From Rheinheimera sp. SA_1 (lineage in GTDB: Bacteria > Pseudomonadota > Gammaproteobacteria > Enterobacterales > Alteromonadaceae), in contig NZ_LXWK01000017.1 in NCBI RefSeq assembly GCF_001669775.1, positions 310,001 to 374,000 of the forward strand: DNA of 64,000 bases, read 5' to 3'. This document shows positions 17,201-25,463 of this stretch, in pieces. The notes under the pieces are model-generated. The model saw only the letters and a program-made list of their open reading frames with translations, ran no database searches and had not been told where the DNA came from. Numbering within the stretch: position 1 is the first letter of the stretch; each line of letters starts with the position of its first letter. The position numbers were made by a program, and so were the translations under genes.

Positions 17201-18133
17201 TCGGTGCTTTATTTCCCACTGACCGTCAGTGGTAAACCGGTAGGGGTGTTCTCGGTGCAAAGTTTAGAGCCGCATGCTTACAGCGAATCGCAAATTGCGT
17301 TACTAAGAACGCTCGCCAGTTATGTCGCCATTTCGGTTGCTAATGCTGATTCATTTGAGCAATTGCAATTGACCCAACAACAACTGATCACCCAGGAGAA
17401 AATGGCCAGTTTAGGCGCGCTCGTGGCAGGCGTAGCGCACGAAATTAATACGCCGTTGGGTATTTGTGTCACGGCTTCCAGTCATTTACAAAGTGAGTTG
17501 GAAACCATCCAGCAAGCACTCGACAGTAAAAATATTCAGCAAAGCCAGTTCCAGCGTTTTTTGCAACATCTGCGCGAGGGCTTGAAAATCCTGCAGGTCA
17601 ATACCGCGCGTGCTGCTGATTTAGTGCAAAGTTTTAAACAAGTATCAGTTGATCAATCGAACGTCACATTGCGGGAATTTTCACTGCGCAGCTATCTTCA
17701 GGACGTGTTACTGACACTGAAACCTCAAATGCACAAAGCCGGATGTGCACTGGATTTTCAATGTCCGGACGATATTGAACTGTATACCGATCCTGGCGCT
17801 ATTGCGCAGATTATCACCAATCTGGTGCTGAATTCGTTGTTACACGGCGTCAATCAGGTGGAAAACCCGCGGATCCAAATCAGTTTTATCCAGGAAGGTC
17901 GCATGGTGATCCTGAAATTTGGCGACAATGGTGTAGGCATGGATCAACGCGCGCTGGCGCACATTTTTGAACCTTTCTACACCACCAAACGCAACAAAGG
18001 CGGCACCGGCCTCGGTACCCATATTGTCTTTAATCTGGTCAACGGTAGTTTAAAAGGCCTGATTGACGTACAGAGTTCACCTGGCGCCGGCTTACATTAC
18101 AAAATTAGTTTTCCGGCACGGCGTGATTACTAG
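14297..18133 (+). CDS. Two-component propeller sensor histidine kinase with GAF domain
   Basis: A 1278-residue sensor kinase. GTG at 14297 follows AGAGGT by six bases and opens a signal sequence (RTGIWCCMLLALVSCYLGAS). Residues about 40-640 are repeats of the Reg_prop type (IWLGTQHGLYRFNG, LWIGTRYAGLNRF, LWIGTRGHGLFML), expected to form two periplasmic beta-propellers. A Y_Y_Y domain follows near 725-785 (LEYRYQLAGFDRDWILAQ), a membrane helix near 795-815, a coiled coil, a GAF domain near 860-1020, then HisKA with His1048 in GVAHEINTPLG and an ATPase domain (DNGVGMD, GGTGLGTHI). There is no receiver or DNA-binding domain and no response regulator gene beside it, so its partner is elsewhere. 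The ligand is unknown; related systems often sense oligosaccharides. Confidence 0.92.
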   Translation: MRTGIWCCMLLALVSCYLGASTLVQQVYSRFIPLEQTQAHTSSTALVQDSSGQIWLGTQHGLYRFNGTDVKLFRADPTNPNTLSADWVSSLMVDHQGTLWIGTRYAGLNRFNADTERFERIALPVTNNAGASAEISVLYQDPNQQIWVGSYGSGLFRWDPKLQQLEHLALPAQVDGVSSLHLNDVMMDDQGLLWLAAGDAPVRTMAGASGGLIRWQQSAKQLTGFLKTADNVLIGSVNKLRQSADGTILLASFSGGLLQMAKNQPQPVSHIQPETLKLAQLTDMLIDPQGGLWLASFNAGLWYQPTPDAPWQHFQHLPQFSTGLPSNNLYALMLDRQGTLWTVSQTRISGLSRFSKQVQTLPHVSDQPNLLPVGDVLGIDAVNFEKVWLANRDGGLMLFNPTTKQLQAVTPPLEELAFSARQVVEDQQQRLWIGTETGLWQYQSDTGQWQKIPLLLHSLQQPVIKSLFEDQQQRLWIGTRGHGLFMLDAARKNLRRYHSHGQPAFPFDDINMVYQDSFAGLWVGSADQGLARLDPASGQFQRWQQQQASIHGLQFNGIQLIVEENQQLWIHAGNVRHRLIRQQGQPAKVLGFKPYLTDADMDTELEQAALFRLLYRKHWLSGAASYLNLDESLGMQSVTWIGSWDTLDGHIFRGGKEGMDYFRIADLPQNWPLSPLALTNLSLFNQMIPPAQKASQQLLPVVIGALDKLQLLYQQDMFSIHFAAAEFVLPRQLEYRYQLAGFDRDWILAQRPVATYTRLPPGTYTFQVEARISGGSWQTSRQLPVHILPPWWMTWWFRSGLIALVLFTGWAWYQQKMTRQLEMRRKLELLVTQRTEELSHKTDQLQEKHQALQRSYQDVTLLQQISTEITASLDLKQVLTRCHHHLSEILDAHVLLIGIYRETEHKLDFAFWMEDNQLAPRFDIDLEQNWAPGVICFNKQQEILIGSNEDFLNYLPQIPEPLYGKLTQSVLYFPLTVSGKPVGVFSVQSLEPHAYSESQIALLRTLASYVAISVANADSFEQLQLTQQQLITQEKMASLGALVAGVAHEINTPLGICVTASSHLQSELETIQQALDSKNIQQSQFQRFLQHLREGLKILQVNTARAADLVQSFKQVSVDQSNVTLREFSLRSYLQDVLLTLKPQMHKAGCALDFQCPDDIELYTDPGAIAQIITNLVLNSLLHGVNQVENPRIQISFIQEGRMVILKFGDNGVGMDQRALAHIFEPFYTTKRNKGGTGLGTHIVFNLVNGSLKGLIDVQSSPGAGLHYKISFPARRDY

Positions 18134-18141
18134 CTTTTGTG

Positions 18142-18570
18142 TTAGCCGGTGGCGCGACCAAGATAAGCAGCAAAATCCGGCACCGATCGCTGATAATCCT
18201 GCTGTAGCAGCGTCGAGTGCACGATAAAATCGGCGGTGGCTTTATTACAGGCCACTGGAATATTCCACACTACCGCCAGCCGGATTAACGCTTTCACATC
18301 GGGATCATGGGGTTGCGACGACAACGGATCCCAGAAAAACACCAGCCAATCAATTTTTTGCTCCGCGATCAACGCACCAATTTGCTGGTCGCCACCCAAT
18401 GGCCCGCTCGCCAGACAATGCACCGACAACTGTAATGCTTCGGAGATCAGCCGCCCTGTGGTGCCGGTGGCGTACAGCTGTTTGTTCTGAAAAAAATCGG
18501 CATGTTGCTGTACCCAGGCCAGCAGTTCAGCTTTTTTACCATCGTGCGCGACTAAAGCGATAGATTTCAT
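18142..18570 (-). CDS. mgsA: Methylglyoxal synthase
   Basis: A 142-residue cytoplasmic enzyme converting dihydroxyacetone phosphate to methylglyoxal and phosphate, a bypass that relieves sugar-phosphate stress. Diagnostic stretches are IALVAHDGKKAELLAW at the start, YATGTTGRLI (phosphate-binding loop), SGPLGGDQQIGALIAE with the catalytic aspartate, and FFWDPLSSQPHDPDVKALIRLAVVWNIPVACNKATADF. Length is close to the 152 residues of the E. coli enzyme. It is a single gene, convergent with the histidine kinase only eight bases away, and has its own upstream region. Confidence 0.96.
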   Translation of the reverse strand: MKSIALVAHDGKKAELLAWVQQHADFFQNKQLYATGTTGRLISEALQLSVHCLASGPLGGDQQIGALIAEQKIDWLVFFWDPLSSQPHDPDVKALIRLAVVWNIPVACNKATADFIVHSTLLQQDYQRSVPDFAAYLGRATG

Positions 18571-18745
18571 GGTTCAGTTCCCCGGTTAATGTGTTTCATC
18601 ATCCTGGTTTGCACCAGAGGATAAAACAATTGAATCAAATACCTGCCAATTAAAAATGACACACCCGTTTCATCCTGCTAACTTAACAACAACATCAATC
18701 GCAGGCTCCTGCCTGCAACTGTGAGCGCCACAGCGGAGGATTAGG

Positions 18746-19429
18746 ATGAAAAAATGGCTGTTTTTACTTTCAGGTGTTGTTGTTGGCGGAGGTATTGTCT
18801 GGTTTGGTTTAACAACAGCGCAGCCAGCGCCATCGAATTTGCCACAACCACCTACCGATAACATAGCTGAGACTTCAGCCGACACGCGGCAAAATGCAGA
18901 ATCAACACCAACAGGTACACCGACTGCCCCAATCATCTCGTCTACGACCGTGAACAACAAGCGATACGAGCTCTGCGTTGACCCACAGGCAGCAGAATGT
19001 GAGCTGCGTAACGACATTGATTTAGCTGCAGCCCTTTGGTTTAGCCCTCACACCCTCGATAACAACGTTATCGAGCAGGTAATGATGAGCACTAATTTTG
19101 ACCAAATGCAATTGCAACTGCTGCAACGAGCCAAAAGTAGTGAAACCATAACTAAACAAGCTGCATATCAACAACAATTTCTCGATCTGCAACAACAATT
19201 CCCAACCGCCTTAGCAACCACCACCGCCTGTACTGAACAGTTTTGTACACTGGCAGTCAGTCAAACCGACAACAGCCAGCAGCAAGCTTTAATAGATACT
19301 ATTGCCGCCCTGACACCTGTTGAAAATGGCCATTTATATGTCGGCGAAGGGAAAGATGCCGCCGGTAATATTGAAACGCGTATCTTGTTCGCACTGTCCC
19401 CAAATCTCGAAGCGGTTTTCAAGCCCTGA
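18746..19429 (+). CDS. Hypothetical membrane-anchored or exported protein
   Basis: A 227-residue protein I do not recognise. An N-terminal hydrophobic segment (KKWLFLLSGVVVGGGIVWFGL) would act as a membrane anchor or uncleaved signal. It is followed by a low-complexity Pro/Thr/Ser/Ala linker (about residues 26-70) and a globular part of about 150 residues rich in Gln and Leu. Four cysteines in that part (CVDPQAAEC, CTEQFC) could form disulfides, which fits a periplasmic location. ATG at 18746 has GGAGGATTAGG directly upstream. It stands alone between mgsA (divergent) and ilvC (convergent); the shared terminator is oriented for ilvC. Confidence 0.7.
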   Translation: MKKWLFLLSGVVVGGGIVWFGLTTAQPAPSNLPQPPTDNIAETSADTRQNAESTPTGTPTAPIISSTTVNNKRYELCVDPQAAECELRNDIDLAAALWFSPHTLDNNVIEQVMMSTNFDQMQLQLLQRAKSSETITKQAAYQQQFLDLQQQFPTALATTTACTEQFCTLAVSQTDNSQQQALIDTIAALTPVENGHLYVGEGKDAAGNIETRILFALSPNLEAVFKP

Positions 19430-19438
19430 TCACCACAC

Positions 19439-19465
19439 AAAAAAAAGCCCGGCGATTAGCCGGGC
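19439..19465 (-). terminator. ilvC terminator
   Basis: On the minus strand GCCCGGC-TAATC-GCCGGGC (19465-19447) is followed by eight T (19446-19439). It lies about 28 bases beyond the ilvC stop codon. Confidence 0.9.
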
Positions 19466-19493
19466 AAACAACCAAGGTCCACGTAAAACTCAG

Positions 19494-20975
19494 TTATTGG
19501 CTCACGACGATGCGTTTCATCGCTGTCATGTAACCACGTAAGGTTTTGCCGACGATTTCCACCGGGTGTTGGCGGATTGCGTCATTCACTTCAATCAGGC
19601 GGATATTATCAACACCATTGTTGGCGGAGTTCACACCCTTACCCAGCAATTCAGGGTTGATGGTATTCACCAGCTCGCGCAGCATTGGTACTGCAGCGTT
19701 AGCAAACAGGTAGTTGCCGTATTCAGCGGTATCGCTGATCACCACGTTCATCTCATACAGACGTTTACGGGCGATGGTATTGGCAATCAGCGGCGTTTCA
19801 TGCAACGACTCGTAATAAGCTGATTCTTCAACAATACCGGCTTCTACCATGGTATCAAACGCCAGTTCCACACCGGCTTTCACCATCGCCACTAATAAAA
19901 TAGCGCGGTCGAAATAATCTTGTTCGGCGATATGCTCAGCAGACACCGGCGCATTTTCAAAACCACTTTGACGGGTTTCTTCACGCCAGCCCAGCAATTG
20001 TTTATCGTCATTTGCCCAGTCGGCCATCATCGTTTCAGAAAACTTACCGGCAATGATGTCGTCCATATGCTTAGCAAACAGCGGCTGTAAAATGCCTTTG
20101 AGCTGCTCAGCCAAATCAAAAGCTTTGATTTTCGCCGGGTTCGACAGGCGGTCCATCATATTGGTGATACCACCGTGTTTCAGCGCTTCGGTAATGGTTT
20201 CCCAGCCAAACTGAATGAGCTTAGCGGCGTAACCTGCTTCGTAACCGTCAGCAACCAGCTTGTCATAAGCCAGAATGGCACCGGTTTGTAACATGCCGCA
20301 AAGAATGGTCTGTTCGCCCATTAAGTCCGATTTCACTTCGGCGACAAAACTTGATTCCAATACACCGGCACGGTCACCGCCGGTGGCAGAAGCGTAAGCT
20401 TTGGCAATCGCCAGGCCCTGACCCTTTGGATCGTTTTCCGGGTGTACGGCAATCAGCGTTGGCACGCCAAAACCACGTTTGTATTCTTCCCGCACTTCGG
20501 TGCCAGGACATTTTGGCGCAACCATCACCACGGTGATGTCTTTGCGAATTTGGTTACCTTCTTCGACGATATTAAAACCGTGCGAATAAGCCAAGGTGGC
20601 ACCTTGTTGCATCAGCGGCATCACCGCTTTTACTACAGAGGTATGCTGCTTATCCGGCGTCAGGTTTAATACTAAATCTGCAGTTGGGATTAAATCTTCG
20701 TAAGTGCCCACCACAAAGCCATTTTCGCTGGCTTGCAGGAAAGATTTGCGCTTTTGCGCGATGGCATCAGCACGTAAGGCATAAGAAATATCCAGGCCAG
20801 AATCGCGCATGTTCAGGCCTTGGTTCAGACCCTGAGCACCACAACCAACGATGACAATTTTCCAACCTTTTAACAGGTTACAACCATCAGCAAATTCTTC
20901 TTTTTGCATGAAACGACATTTGCCCAGCTGTTTTAACTGCTGACGCAGATTCAGAGTATTGAAATAATTAGCCAT
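19494..20975 (-). CDS. ilvC: Ketol-acid reductoisomerase (class II)
   Basis: A 493-residue enzyme that isomerises and reduces acetolactate or acetohydroxybutyrate with NADPH, the second step of valine, leucine and isoleucine synthesis. The length marks the long class II form found in E. coli. The Rossmann motif [29 protein letters not shown] sits near residues 37-65, followed by [47 protein letters not shown] and two copies of the knotted C-terminal domain ([35 protein letters not shown]). It is a single gene, divergent from ilvY, and the 235 bases between them carry inverted repeats suited to an IlvY operator. Confidence 0.98.
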   Translation of the reverse strand: MANYFNTLNLRQQLKQLGKCRFMQKEEFADGCNLLKGWKIVIVGCGAQGLNQGLNMRDSGLDISYALRADAIAQKRKSFLQASENGFVVGTYEDLIPTADLVLNLTPDKQHTSVVKAVMPLMQQGATLAYSHGFNIVEEGNQIRKDITVVMVAPKCPGTEVREEYKRGFGVPTLIAVHPENDPKGQGLAIAKAYASATGGDRAGVLESSFVAEVKSDLMGEQTILCGMLQTGAILAYDKLVADGYEAGYAAKLIQFGWETITEALKHGGITNMMDRLSNPAKIKAFDLAEQLKGILQPLFAKHMDDIIAGKFSETMMADWANDDKQLLGWREETRQSGFENAPVSAEHIAEQDYFDRAILLVAMVKAGVELAFDTMVEAGIVEESAYYESLHETPLIANTIARKRLYEMNVVISDTAEYGNYLFANAAVPMLRELVNTINPELLGKGVNSANNGVDNIRLIEVNDAIRQHPVEIVGKTLRGYMTAMKRIVVSQ

Positions 20976-21117
20976 GATTGCGTACCTAAAATTAGTTTCT
21001 TTGCCTGCATCGCGCTAAGCGCTGATACGTTAGGGCAGAACAGCGGCTTGGTTTTTTGCTTACGTCAGGTAAGCGGTTCAAGCAGCGCTGTTTTGATGAG
21101 GTGAGAATAAGCTGTTG

Positions 21118-21145
21118 TTCACATTGCGTGAAGTGATATATTCAC
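21118..21145. promoter_or_regulatory. Candidate IlvY operator (overlapping inverted repeats)
   Basis: TTCACATTGCGTGAA (21118-21132) and GTGAAGTGATATATTCAC (21128-21145) are overlapping perfect-arm inverted repeats in the ilvC-ilvY intergenic region, and a third TTTCAC half-site follows at 21154-21159. The second has the T-N11-A form of LysR-family sites. In E. coli IlvY binds between these two genes, activates ilvC and represses itself; the same arrangement is inferred here. Confidence 0.5.
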
Positions 21146-21210
21146 AAGATAGTATTTCACTTTTTGCAATCATCGTCATGTGGTTGCCCTAAACATTAAG
21201 GTCAATCGCT

Positions 21211-22101
21211 ATGGATATCCGCAGCGCCCAGCTATTTCAGCATCTGGCCAGCAGTTTGAATTTCAGTAAAACCAGCGAGCAACTCTATGTGTCACCTTCA
21301 ACGTTAACGCGGATTATTCAGCGGCTGGAGGATGATTTAGGCGTGCAATTGTTTAGCCGCGACAACCGCTCAGTACGCTTGACCCCGGCCGGGTTGCGTT
21401 TTCAGCAGTTTGTGAAAAAGTATCTGGAAGACTGGCATCAGCTGCAGGTGGATTTGGCATTGACCAGCGATGAGCTGCAAGGCCAGCTGCGGTTATTCTG
21501 TACTGTCACCGCCAGTTATAGCCATTTACCGGATATTCTGGATAAGTTTCGGCTGATCTGTCCCAAAGCAGAAATTCAGCTCACCACCGGCGATGCGGCG
21601 GCTGCCCTTGAAAAAGTTAAAAACGACGAAGCCGATGTCGCCCTTGCAGTTTACCCACCACATTTACCGCTGAATATCGCTTTTGCCAGTATTGCCAAAT
21701 TACCGCTGCAACTTATTGCTCCGACGATCCCTTGCAAAACCAATGATTTGCTAGCGTTAACCCCCATCCCGTGGCAGGACATTCCAATGATCGTGCCCGA
21801 GCATGGACCGGCGCGTGCCCGCTTTGATCAGTGGTTAAAAACAGAGGGCTTCAATCCATTAGTAGTAGCAAAAGTTGAAGGCCATGAAGCCATGGTCAGT
21901 ATGGTGGCGCTTGGTAGCGGTGTGGCGATTGCCCCGGATGCAGTGGTACAAAATAGTCCAGTGCGCGAGCGGGTGCGCACCGTGCCACTGGACTATCAAT
22001 TCGAACCGTTTGAACTGGGCATTTGTATGCAATCCAAAAGGTTACATGAACCTTTAATGCGGGCGTTTTGGCAGGTTGCTGCAGAAAAAAAGGCGGTTTA
22101 A
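21211..22101 (+). CDS. ilvY: LysR-family activator of ilvC
   Basis: A 296-residue LysR-type regulator. The winged helix-turn-helix at residues 1-60 reads MDIRSAQLFQHLASSLNFSKTSEQLYVSPSTLTRIIQRLEDDLGVQLFSRDNRSVRLTPAG, which matches IlvY closely, and the rest is a periplasmic-binding-like effector domain that in E. coli IlvY senses acetolactate or acetohydroxybutyrate. The divergent position beside ilvC is the conserved arrangement and supports the specific name. The gene ends about 95 bases before a bidirectional terminator shared with sspB. Confidence 0.95.
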   Translation: MDIRSAQLFQHLASSLNFSKTSEQLYVSPSTLTRIIQRLEDDLGVQLFSRDNRSVRLTPAGLRFQQFVKKYLEDWHQLQVDLALTSDELQGQLRLFCTVTASYSHLPDILDKFRLICPKAEIQLTTGDAAAALEKVKNDEADVALAVYPPHLPLNIAFASIAKLPLQLIAPTIPCKTNDLLALTPIPWQDIPMIVPEHGPARARFDQWLKTEGFNPLVVAKVEGHEAMVSMVALGSGVAIAPDAVVQNSPVRERVRTVPLDYQFEPFELGICMQSKRLHEPLMRAFWQVAAEKKAV

Positions 22102-22194
22102 GCGAGTTCGTTCACGCCATCAAATAATCAATTTTCGCAAGTTTGGACGGATCTTTACCTGCGGCTAGCAGTCAAAAACAACTTGGGCAACAAT

Positions 22195-22223
22195 AAAAAA
22201 ACCGACAATAATGTCGGTTTTCG
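22195..22223. terminator. Bidirectional terminator between ilvY and sspB
   Basis: AACCGACA-ATAA-TGTCGGTT forms an eight-pair stem at about 22200-22219. A run of A on the left gives a T run for sspB on the minus strand, and GGTTTTC gives a weaker one for ilvY on the plus strand. Confidence 0.75.
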
Positions 22224-22249
22224 AATGACTTTACTCTTTTGAGAGCTGG

Positions 22250-22738
22250 TTACTTAATCACCCGCAAATGCGAAGGCTTTTTCGGCTTACCGGAGTCATC
22301 TGTTTTTGGTTTTTCGGCCGCTTCTACAGAAGAATTTCCACTAACATCAACAATTTCATCGTCTGCCAACTCTTCGGCATACAACTCGTCATCGAGCATT
22401 TCGTCTTCATCTTCTTCCGGTGTAAACATAGTACCAGCCCCATTTTCGCGGGCATAAATGGCCAGTACCGAACGCTGCGGAATATATAGTGCAAACGGAC
22501 TACCGCCAAAACGAGCGCTAAAAGTGACGGCATCATTACCCAGCAACAAATTACCGACAGCTGAAGGATTGATATTCAACACAATCTGGCCGTTTTGCAC
22601 ATGCTGGGTCGGTACTTTCACCCCAGCCATCGTCGCATCCACCACCAGATAAGGCGTCAGATTGTTATCAACAATCCATTCGTAGAATGCACGCAGCAAA
22701 TAAGGCCGATTGGGGGTCATTTTCAGTTCTTCAGTCAT
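22250..22738 (-). CDS. sspB: ClpXP specificity-enhancing factor SspB
   Basis: A 162-residue adaptor that binds ssrA-tagged proteins and delivers them to ClpXP. The folded substrate-binding domain is residues about 7-115 (MTPNRPYLLRAFYEWIVDNNLTPYLVVDATMAGVKVP..QIVLNINPSAVGNLLLGNDAVTFSARFGG..LAIYARENGAGTMF). An acidic, flexible linker follows and the last residues, PSHLRVIK, are the ClpX-docking tail (LRVVK in E. coli). It is encoded three bases after sspA, as in other gammaproteobacteria. Start is ATG at 22738; an internal Met at residue 7 aligns with the folded domain but has no better ribosome site. Confidence 0.97.
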   Translation of the reverse strand: MTEELKMTPNRPYLLRAFYEWIVDNNLTPYLVVDATMAGVKVPTQHVQNGQIVLNINPSAVGNLLLGNDAVTFSARFGGSPFALYIPQRSVLAIYARENGAGTMFTPEEDEDEMLDDELYAEELADDEIVDVSGNSSVEAAEKPKTDDSGKPKKPSHLRVIK

Positions 22739-22741
22739 TGC

Positions 22742-23380
22742 TTAATACCTCGCGCCACGACGAATTTCCCGCTCGGCATCGGTCAGCGACTGCTGAAAGC
22801 CATCACGTTCAAATAACCGAATCATATAATTTTTTAAATCTTTACTGCCAGGGCCGGAAATTTCAATACCAAACAACGGCAAACGCCACAGTAGTGCTGA
22901 CATATAAGTATCCAGCAGACTGTATTCTTCACTCATAAAATACGGTGTTTCCTGAAACAGCGGCGCAATAGAGAGCAAACTTTCGCGCAAGTCCCGCCGG
23001 GCTTCCACCGCATCATCGCCATCCTGCAGGATTTTCTCAGCCAGACCGTACCAGTCGTGTTTGATCCGATACATCATCAGCCGGGTTTTACCACGTTCGA
23101 CCGGATACACCGGTAGCAACGGCGGATGCGGAAAACGCTCGTCCAGATATTCCATAATAATATCAGCCTGGTACAGCGCTAAATCACGATCCATTAAAGT
23201 CGGCAACGAACCATAAGGATTCACTTCATAGACGTCTTCCGGCAAATTATCGCGACTAACCAGCAATATATCTGCAGTGACACCTTTTTCTGCCAGTACC
23301 ATTCTGACCTGATGGCTGCTCATCTCGTCGGCAGCCGTAAACAACGTCATCGCAGCACGTCTGTTGGCAGATATCGCCAT
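22742..23380 (-). CDS. sspA: Stringent starvation protein A
   Basis: A 212-residue protein with a glutathione S-transferase fold that binds RNA polymerase and redirects it during starvation and acid stress. The opening MAISANRRAAMTLFTAADEMSSHQVRMVLAEKGV aligns with E. coli SspA; NPYGSLPTLMDRDLALYQADIIMEYLDERFPHPPLLP is the conserved polymerase-contact surface. GGAGGAATTC precedes the ATG at 23380. It heads sspAB. The order petABC-sspAB on one strand, with rplM-rpsI upstream, is conserved in many gammaproteobacteria; a hairpin separates it from petC. Confidence 0.97.
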   Translation of the reverse strand: MAISANRRAAMTLFTAADEMSSHQVRMVLAEKGVTADILLVSRDNLPEDVYEVNPYGSLPTLMDRDLALYQADIIMEYLDERFPHPPLLPVYPVERGKTRLMMYRIKHDWYGLAEKILQDGDDAVEARRDLRESLLSIAPLFQETPYFMSEEYSLLDTYMSALLWRLPLFGIEISGPGSKDLKNYMIRLFERDGFQQSLTDAEREIRRGARY

Positions 23381-23408
23381 GAATTCCTCCGGTAAATTTA
23401 AAACGGCA

Positions 23409-23428
23409 AAGGGGCCACCAGGCCCCTT
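23409..23428 (-). terminator. Probable terminator after petC
   Basis: AAGGGGCC-TGGT-GGCCCCTT forms a perfect eight-pair stem between petC and sspA, but only a broken T tract (TTTGCCGTTTT) follows on the minus strand, so readthrough into sspA is likely. Confidence 0.55.
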
Positions 23429-23448
23429 ATCAGTCAGTCAATGCTGAC

Positions 23449-24189
23449 TTAATGAACATCTTTCCAATATTCTTTCTTCAGTAGGAATGCCAACACAAAG
23501 AAGATCAATAAGAAAATCATGACTTTAATACCCAGGCTACGCGATTCCAGTTTGGAAGGCTCGCCAGTGTATTCGAGGTAATTAACTAAATCGGCTACCG
23601 CACGGTCGTACTCTTCAGTACTGAGTTCGCCAGTGCCATCAGTGACAATACCTACATACACTTCTTTTGATTCACCATCAACCAGCCGTGTTTCATGCTG
23701 TTTGCTTGGCACGCCTTGCAGCTCCTGCAACACGTGTGGCATACCGACCAGCGGGAACACTTCATTGTTCACGCCGAATGGGCGGCTTGGATCGACATAA
23801 AAAGAGCGTAAATAGGTATAGAGCCAATCCGGGCCACGCACCCGCGCCACGTTGCTTAGATCCGGTGGTGCTGCACCAAACCATTTGGCTAAGTCAGTTT
23901 TAGGTGCGGCGTTTTTGATGTGGTCACCGACTTTTTTTGCGGTAAAAGCCAGTTGCTCCATACCCACTTCATCCGGAATACCGAGATCACGGAAAGTTCG
24001 TGAATACCGCTGATATTCCATCTGGTGACAACCCAGACAATAGTTCTGGTACATCCGTGCGCCACGCTGTAACGACTCTTTATCCGTCAGGTCAATCGGT
24101 GCTTTGTCCAGGTGAACAACGTGACCGCTCGCTGCCAAAGCAGCGGATGATGCGACCAGTGCCACTGCTGCCAATAACTGTTTCAGCAT
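23449..24189 (-). CDS. petC: Cytochrome c1 subunit of the bc1 complex
   Basis: A 246-residue electron carrier passing electrons from the Rieske centre to soluble or membrane cytochrome c. A signal peptide (MLKQLLAAVALVASSAALA) is followed by the haem-binding CLGCH at residues 51-55 in GARMYQNYCLGCHQMEYQRYSR. The axial methionine region is FPLVGMPHVLQELQG near residue 145-160, and a C-terminal membrane anchor (IKVMIFLLIFFVLAFLLKKEYW) ends the protein. Its ATG shares one base with the petB stop codon (TAATG), so the two are translationally coupled. Third gene of petABC. Confidence 0.97.
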   Translation of the reverse strand: MLKQLLAAVALVASSAALAASGHVVHLDKAPIDLTDKESLQRGARMYQNYCLGCHQMEYQRYSRTFRDLGIPDEVGMEQLAFTAKKVGDHIKNAAPKTDLAKWFGAAPPDLSNVARVRGPDWLYTYLRSFYVDPSRPFGVNNEVFPLVGMPHVLQELQGVPSKQHETRLVDGESKEVYVGIVTDGTGELSTEEYDRAVADLVNYLEYTGEPSKLESRSLGIKVMIFLLIFFVLAFLLKKEYWKDVH

Positions 24190-25463
24190 TATGTTAACCT
24201 CACAGGCAATGGTTTAGTTTTTTCGTTTTTGCTGTACAACCACAGCAAGCCGAAGAACGCAAAATAAGTGAAAGAGAAAATCTGTGCCAGCAGGGTATAA
24301 GTTGGTGTCGCAGGTAATACACCCAACACACCTAACACCACAAAGCTGATGCAGAAGTTAACCAGGTTCCATTTGTGCAGCGCACTACGGTAACGCATTG
24401 AACGCACCGGGCAACGGTCTAACCACGGCAACAACGCCAGGAAGATAATCGCCAGGAACATAAAGATCGCACCAAACAGCTGATCAGGAACTGCCCGTAA
24501 AATTGCATAGAAAGGTGTGAAATACCAAACCGGTGCAATGTGATCAGGAGTCTTCATTGGGTTTGCCGGTTCAAAGTTTGGCGGCTCCAGCAAGAATCCA
24601 CCGCCTTCAGGGGCGAAGAAAATCACACCACAGAACACCAGTAAGAAACCAACCACACCGACAATATCTTTTACCGTGTAATACGGATGGAAGGGGATCG
24701 CATCAACGATGATCTTTTTGCCACCCTTAGTGAAATATTCATGGAAAGTGAATTTATCAGAGACGTTGTTTTCAACTGGCTGACCGTCATTTGGACGTTT
24801 AACATCAATACCGTCCGGGTTGTTTGAACCCACTTCATGCAGCGCAATAATGTGCAGGAACACCAGAATCACCAGCACCAACGGTAAGGCAATAACGTGT
24901 AACGCGAAGAAACGGTTTAAGGTTGCTCCGGAAATAACGTAGTCACCGCGGATCCACAACGTTAAATCTTCACCAATTCCCGGAATAACCCCGAAAATCG
25001 AGATAATAACCTGAGCACCCCAGAACGACATTTGCCCCCATGGCAGCAAATAACCCATAAAGGCTTCGGCCATCAGCACTAAGAAAATCAGCATCCCGAA
25101 AATCCACAGTAATTCCCGTGGTTTCTGGTAAGAGCCGTACATCATGCCACGCAGCATATGCAGGTACACGACTACGAAGAAGGCTGACGCGCCGGTACTG
25201 TGCATATAACGCAACAACCAGCCGTAATCGACGTCCCGCATGATGTATTCAACAGAGGCAAAAGCACGTTCGGCAGAAGGTTCGAAGTTCATCGTCAACC
25301 AGATACCTGTCAGGATTTGGTTGACCAGCACTAACATCGCCAAACTGCCAAAGAAGTACCAGAAATTGAAGTTTTTTGGTGCCGGATATTGCATCACATG
25401 GAGGTTCATTTTCTCCATAAACGGCATGCGATATTCAATCCAACTCATTAGATTTTTAAACAT
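24189..25463 (-). CDS. petB: Cytochrome b subunit of the bc1 complex
   Basis: A 424-residue membrane protein with eight helices that carries both b haems and the quinol sites. The four haem-ligand histidines are recognisable in RYMHSTGASAFFVVVYLHMLRG and RFFALHVIALPLVLVILVFLHIIALH. The quinol-oxidation motif appears as PVWYFTPFYAILRAVPDQLFG (usually PEWY; here PVWY, so the glutamate of the PEWY motif is replaced by valine). WGAQVIISIFGVIPGIGEDL is also conserved. The start overlaps the petA stop (TGATG). Length agrees with other gammaproteobacterial single-chain cytochrome b proteins. Confidence 0.97.
   Translation of the reverse strand: MFKNLMSWIEYRMPFMEKMNLHVMQYPAPKNFNFWYFFGSLAMLVLVNQILTGIWLTMNFEPSAERAFASVEYIMRDVDYGWLLRYMHSTGASAFFVVVYLHMLRGMMYGSYQKPRELLWIFGMLIFLVLMAEAFMGYLLPWGQMSFWGAQVIISIFGVIPGIGEDLTLWIRGDYVISGATLNRFFALHVIALPLVLVILVFLHIIALHEVGSNNPDGIDVKRPNDGQPVENNVSDKFTFHEYFTKGGKKIIVDAIPFHPYYTVKDIVGVVGFLLVFCGVIFFAPEGGGFLLEPPNFEPANPMKTPDHIAPVWYFTPFYAILRAVPDQLFGAIFMFLAIIFLALLPWLDRCPVRSMRYRSALHKWNLVNFCISFVVLGVLGVLPATPTYTLLAQIFSFTYFAFFGLLWLYSKNEKTKPLPVRLT

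Noticed and set aside
22250-22738. sspB start at the internal Met (residue 7)
   Set aside because: It aligns with the folded domain, but the upstream ATG three bases after sspA is equally placed and is the usual coupled start.
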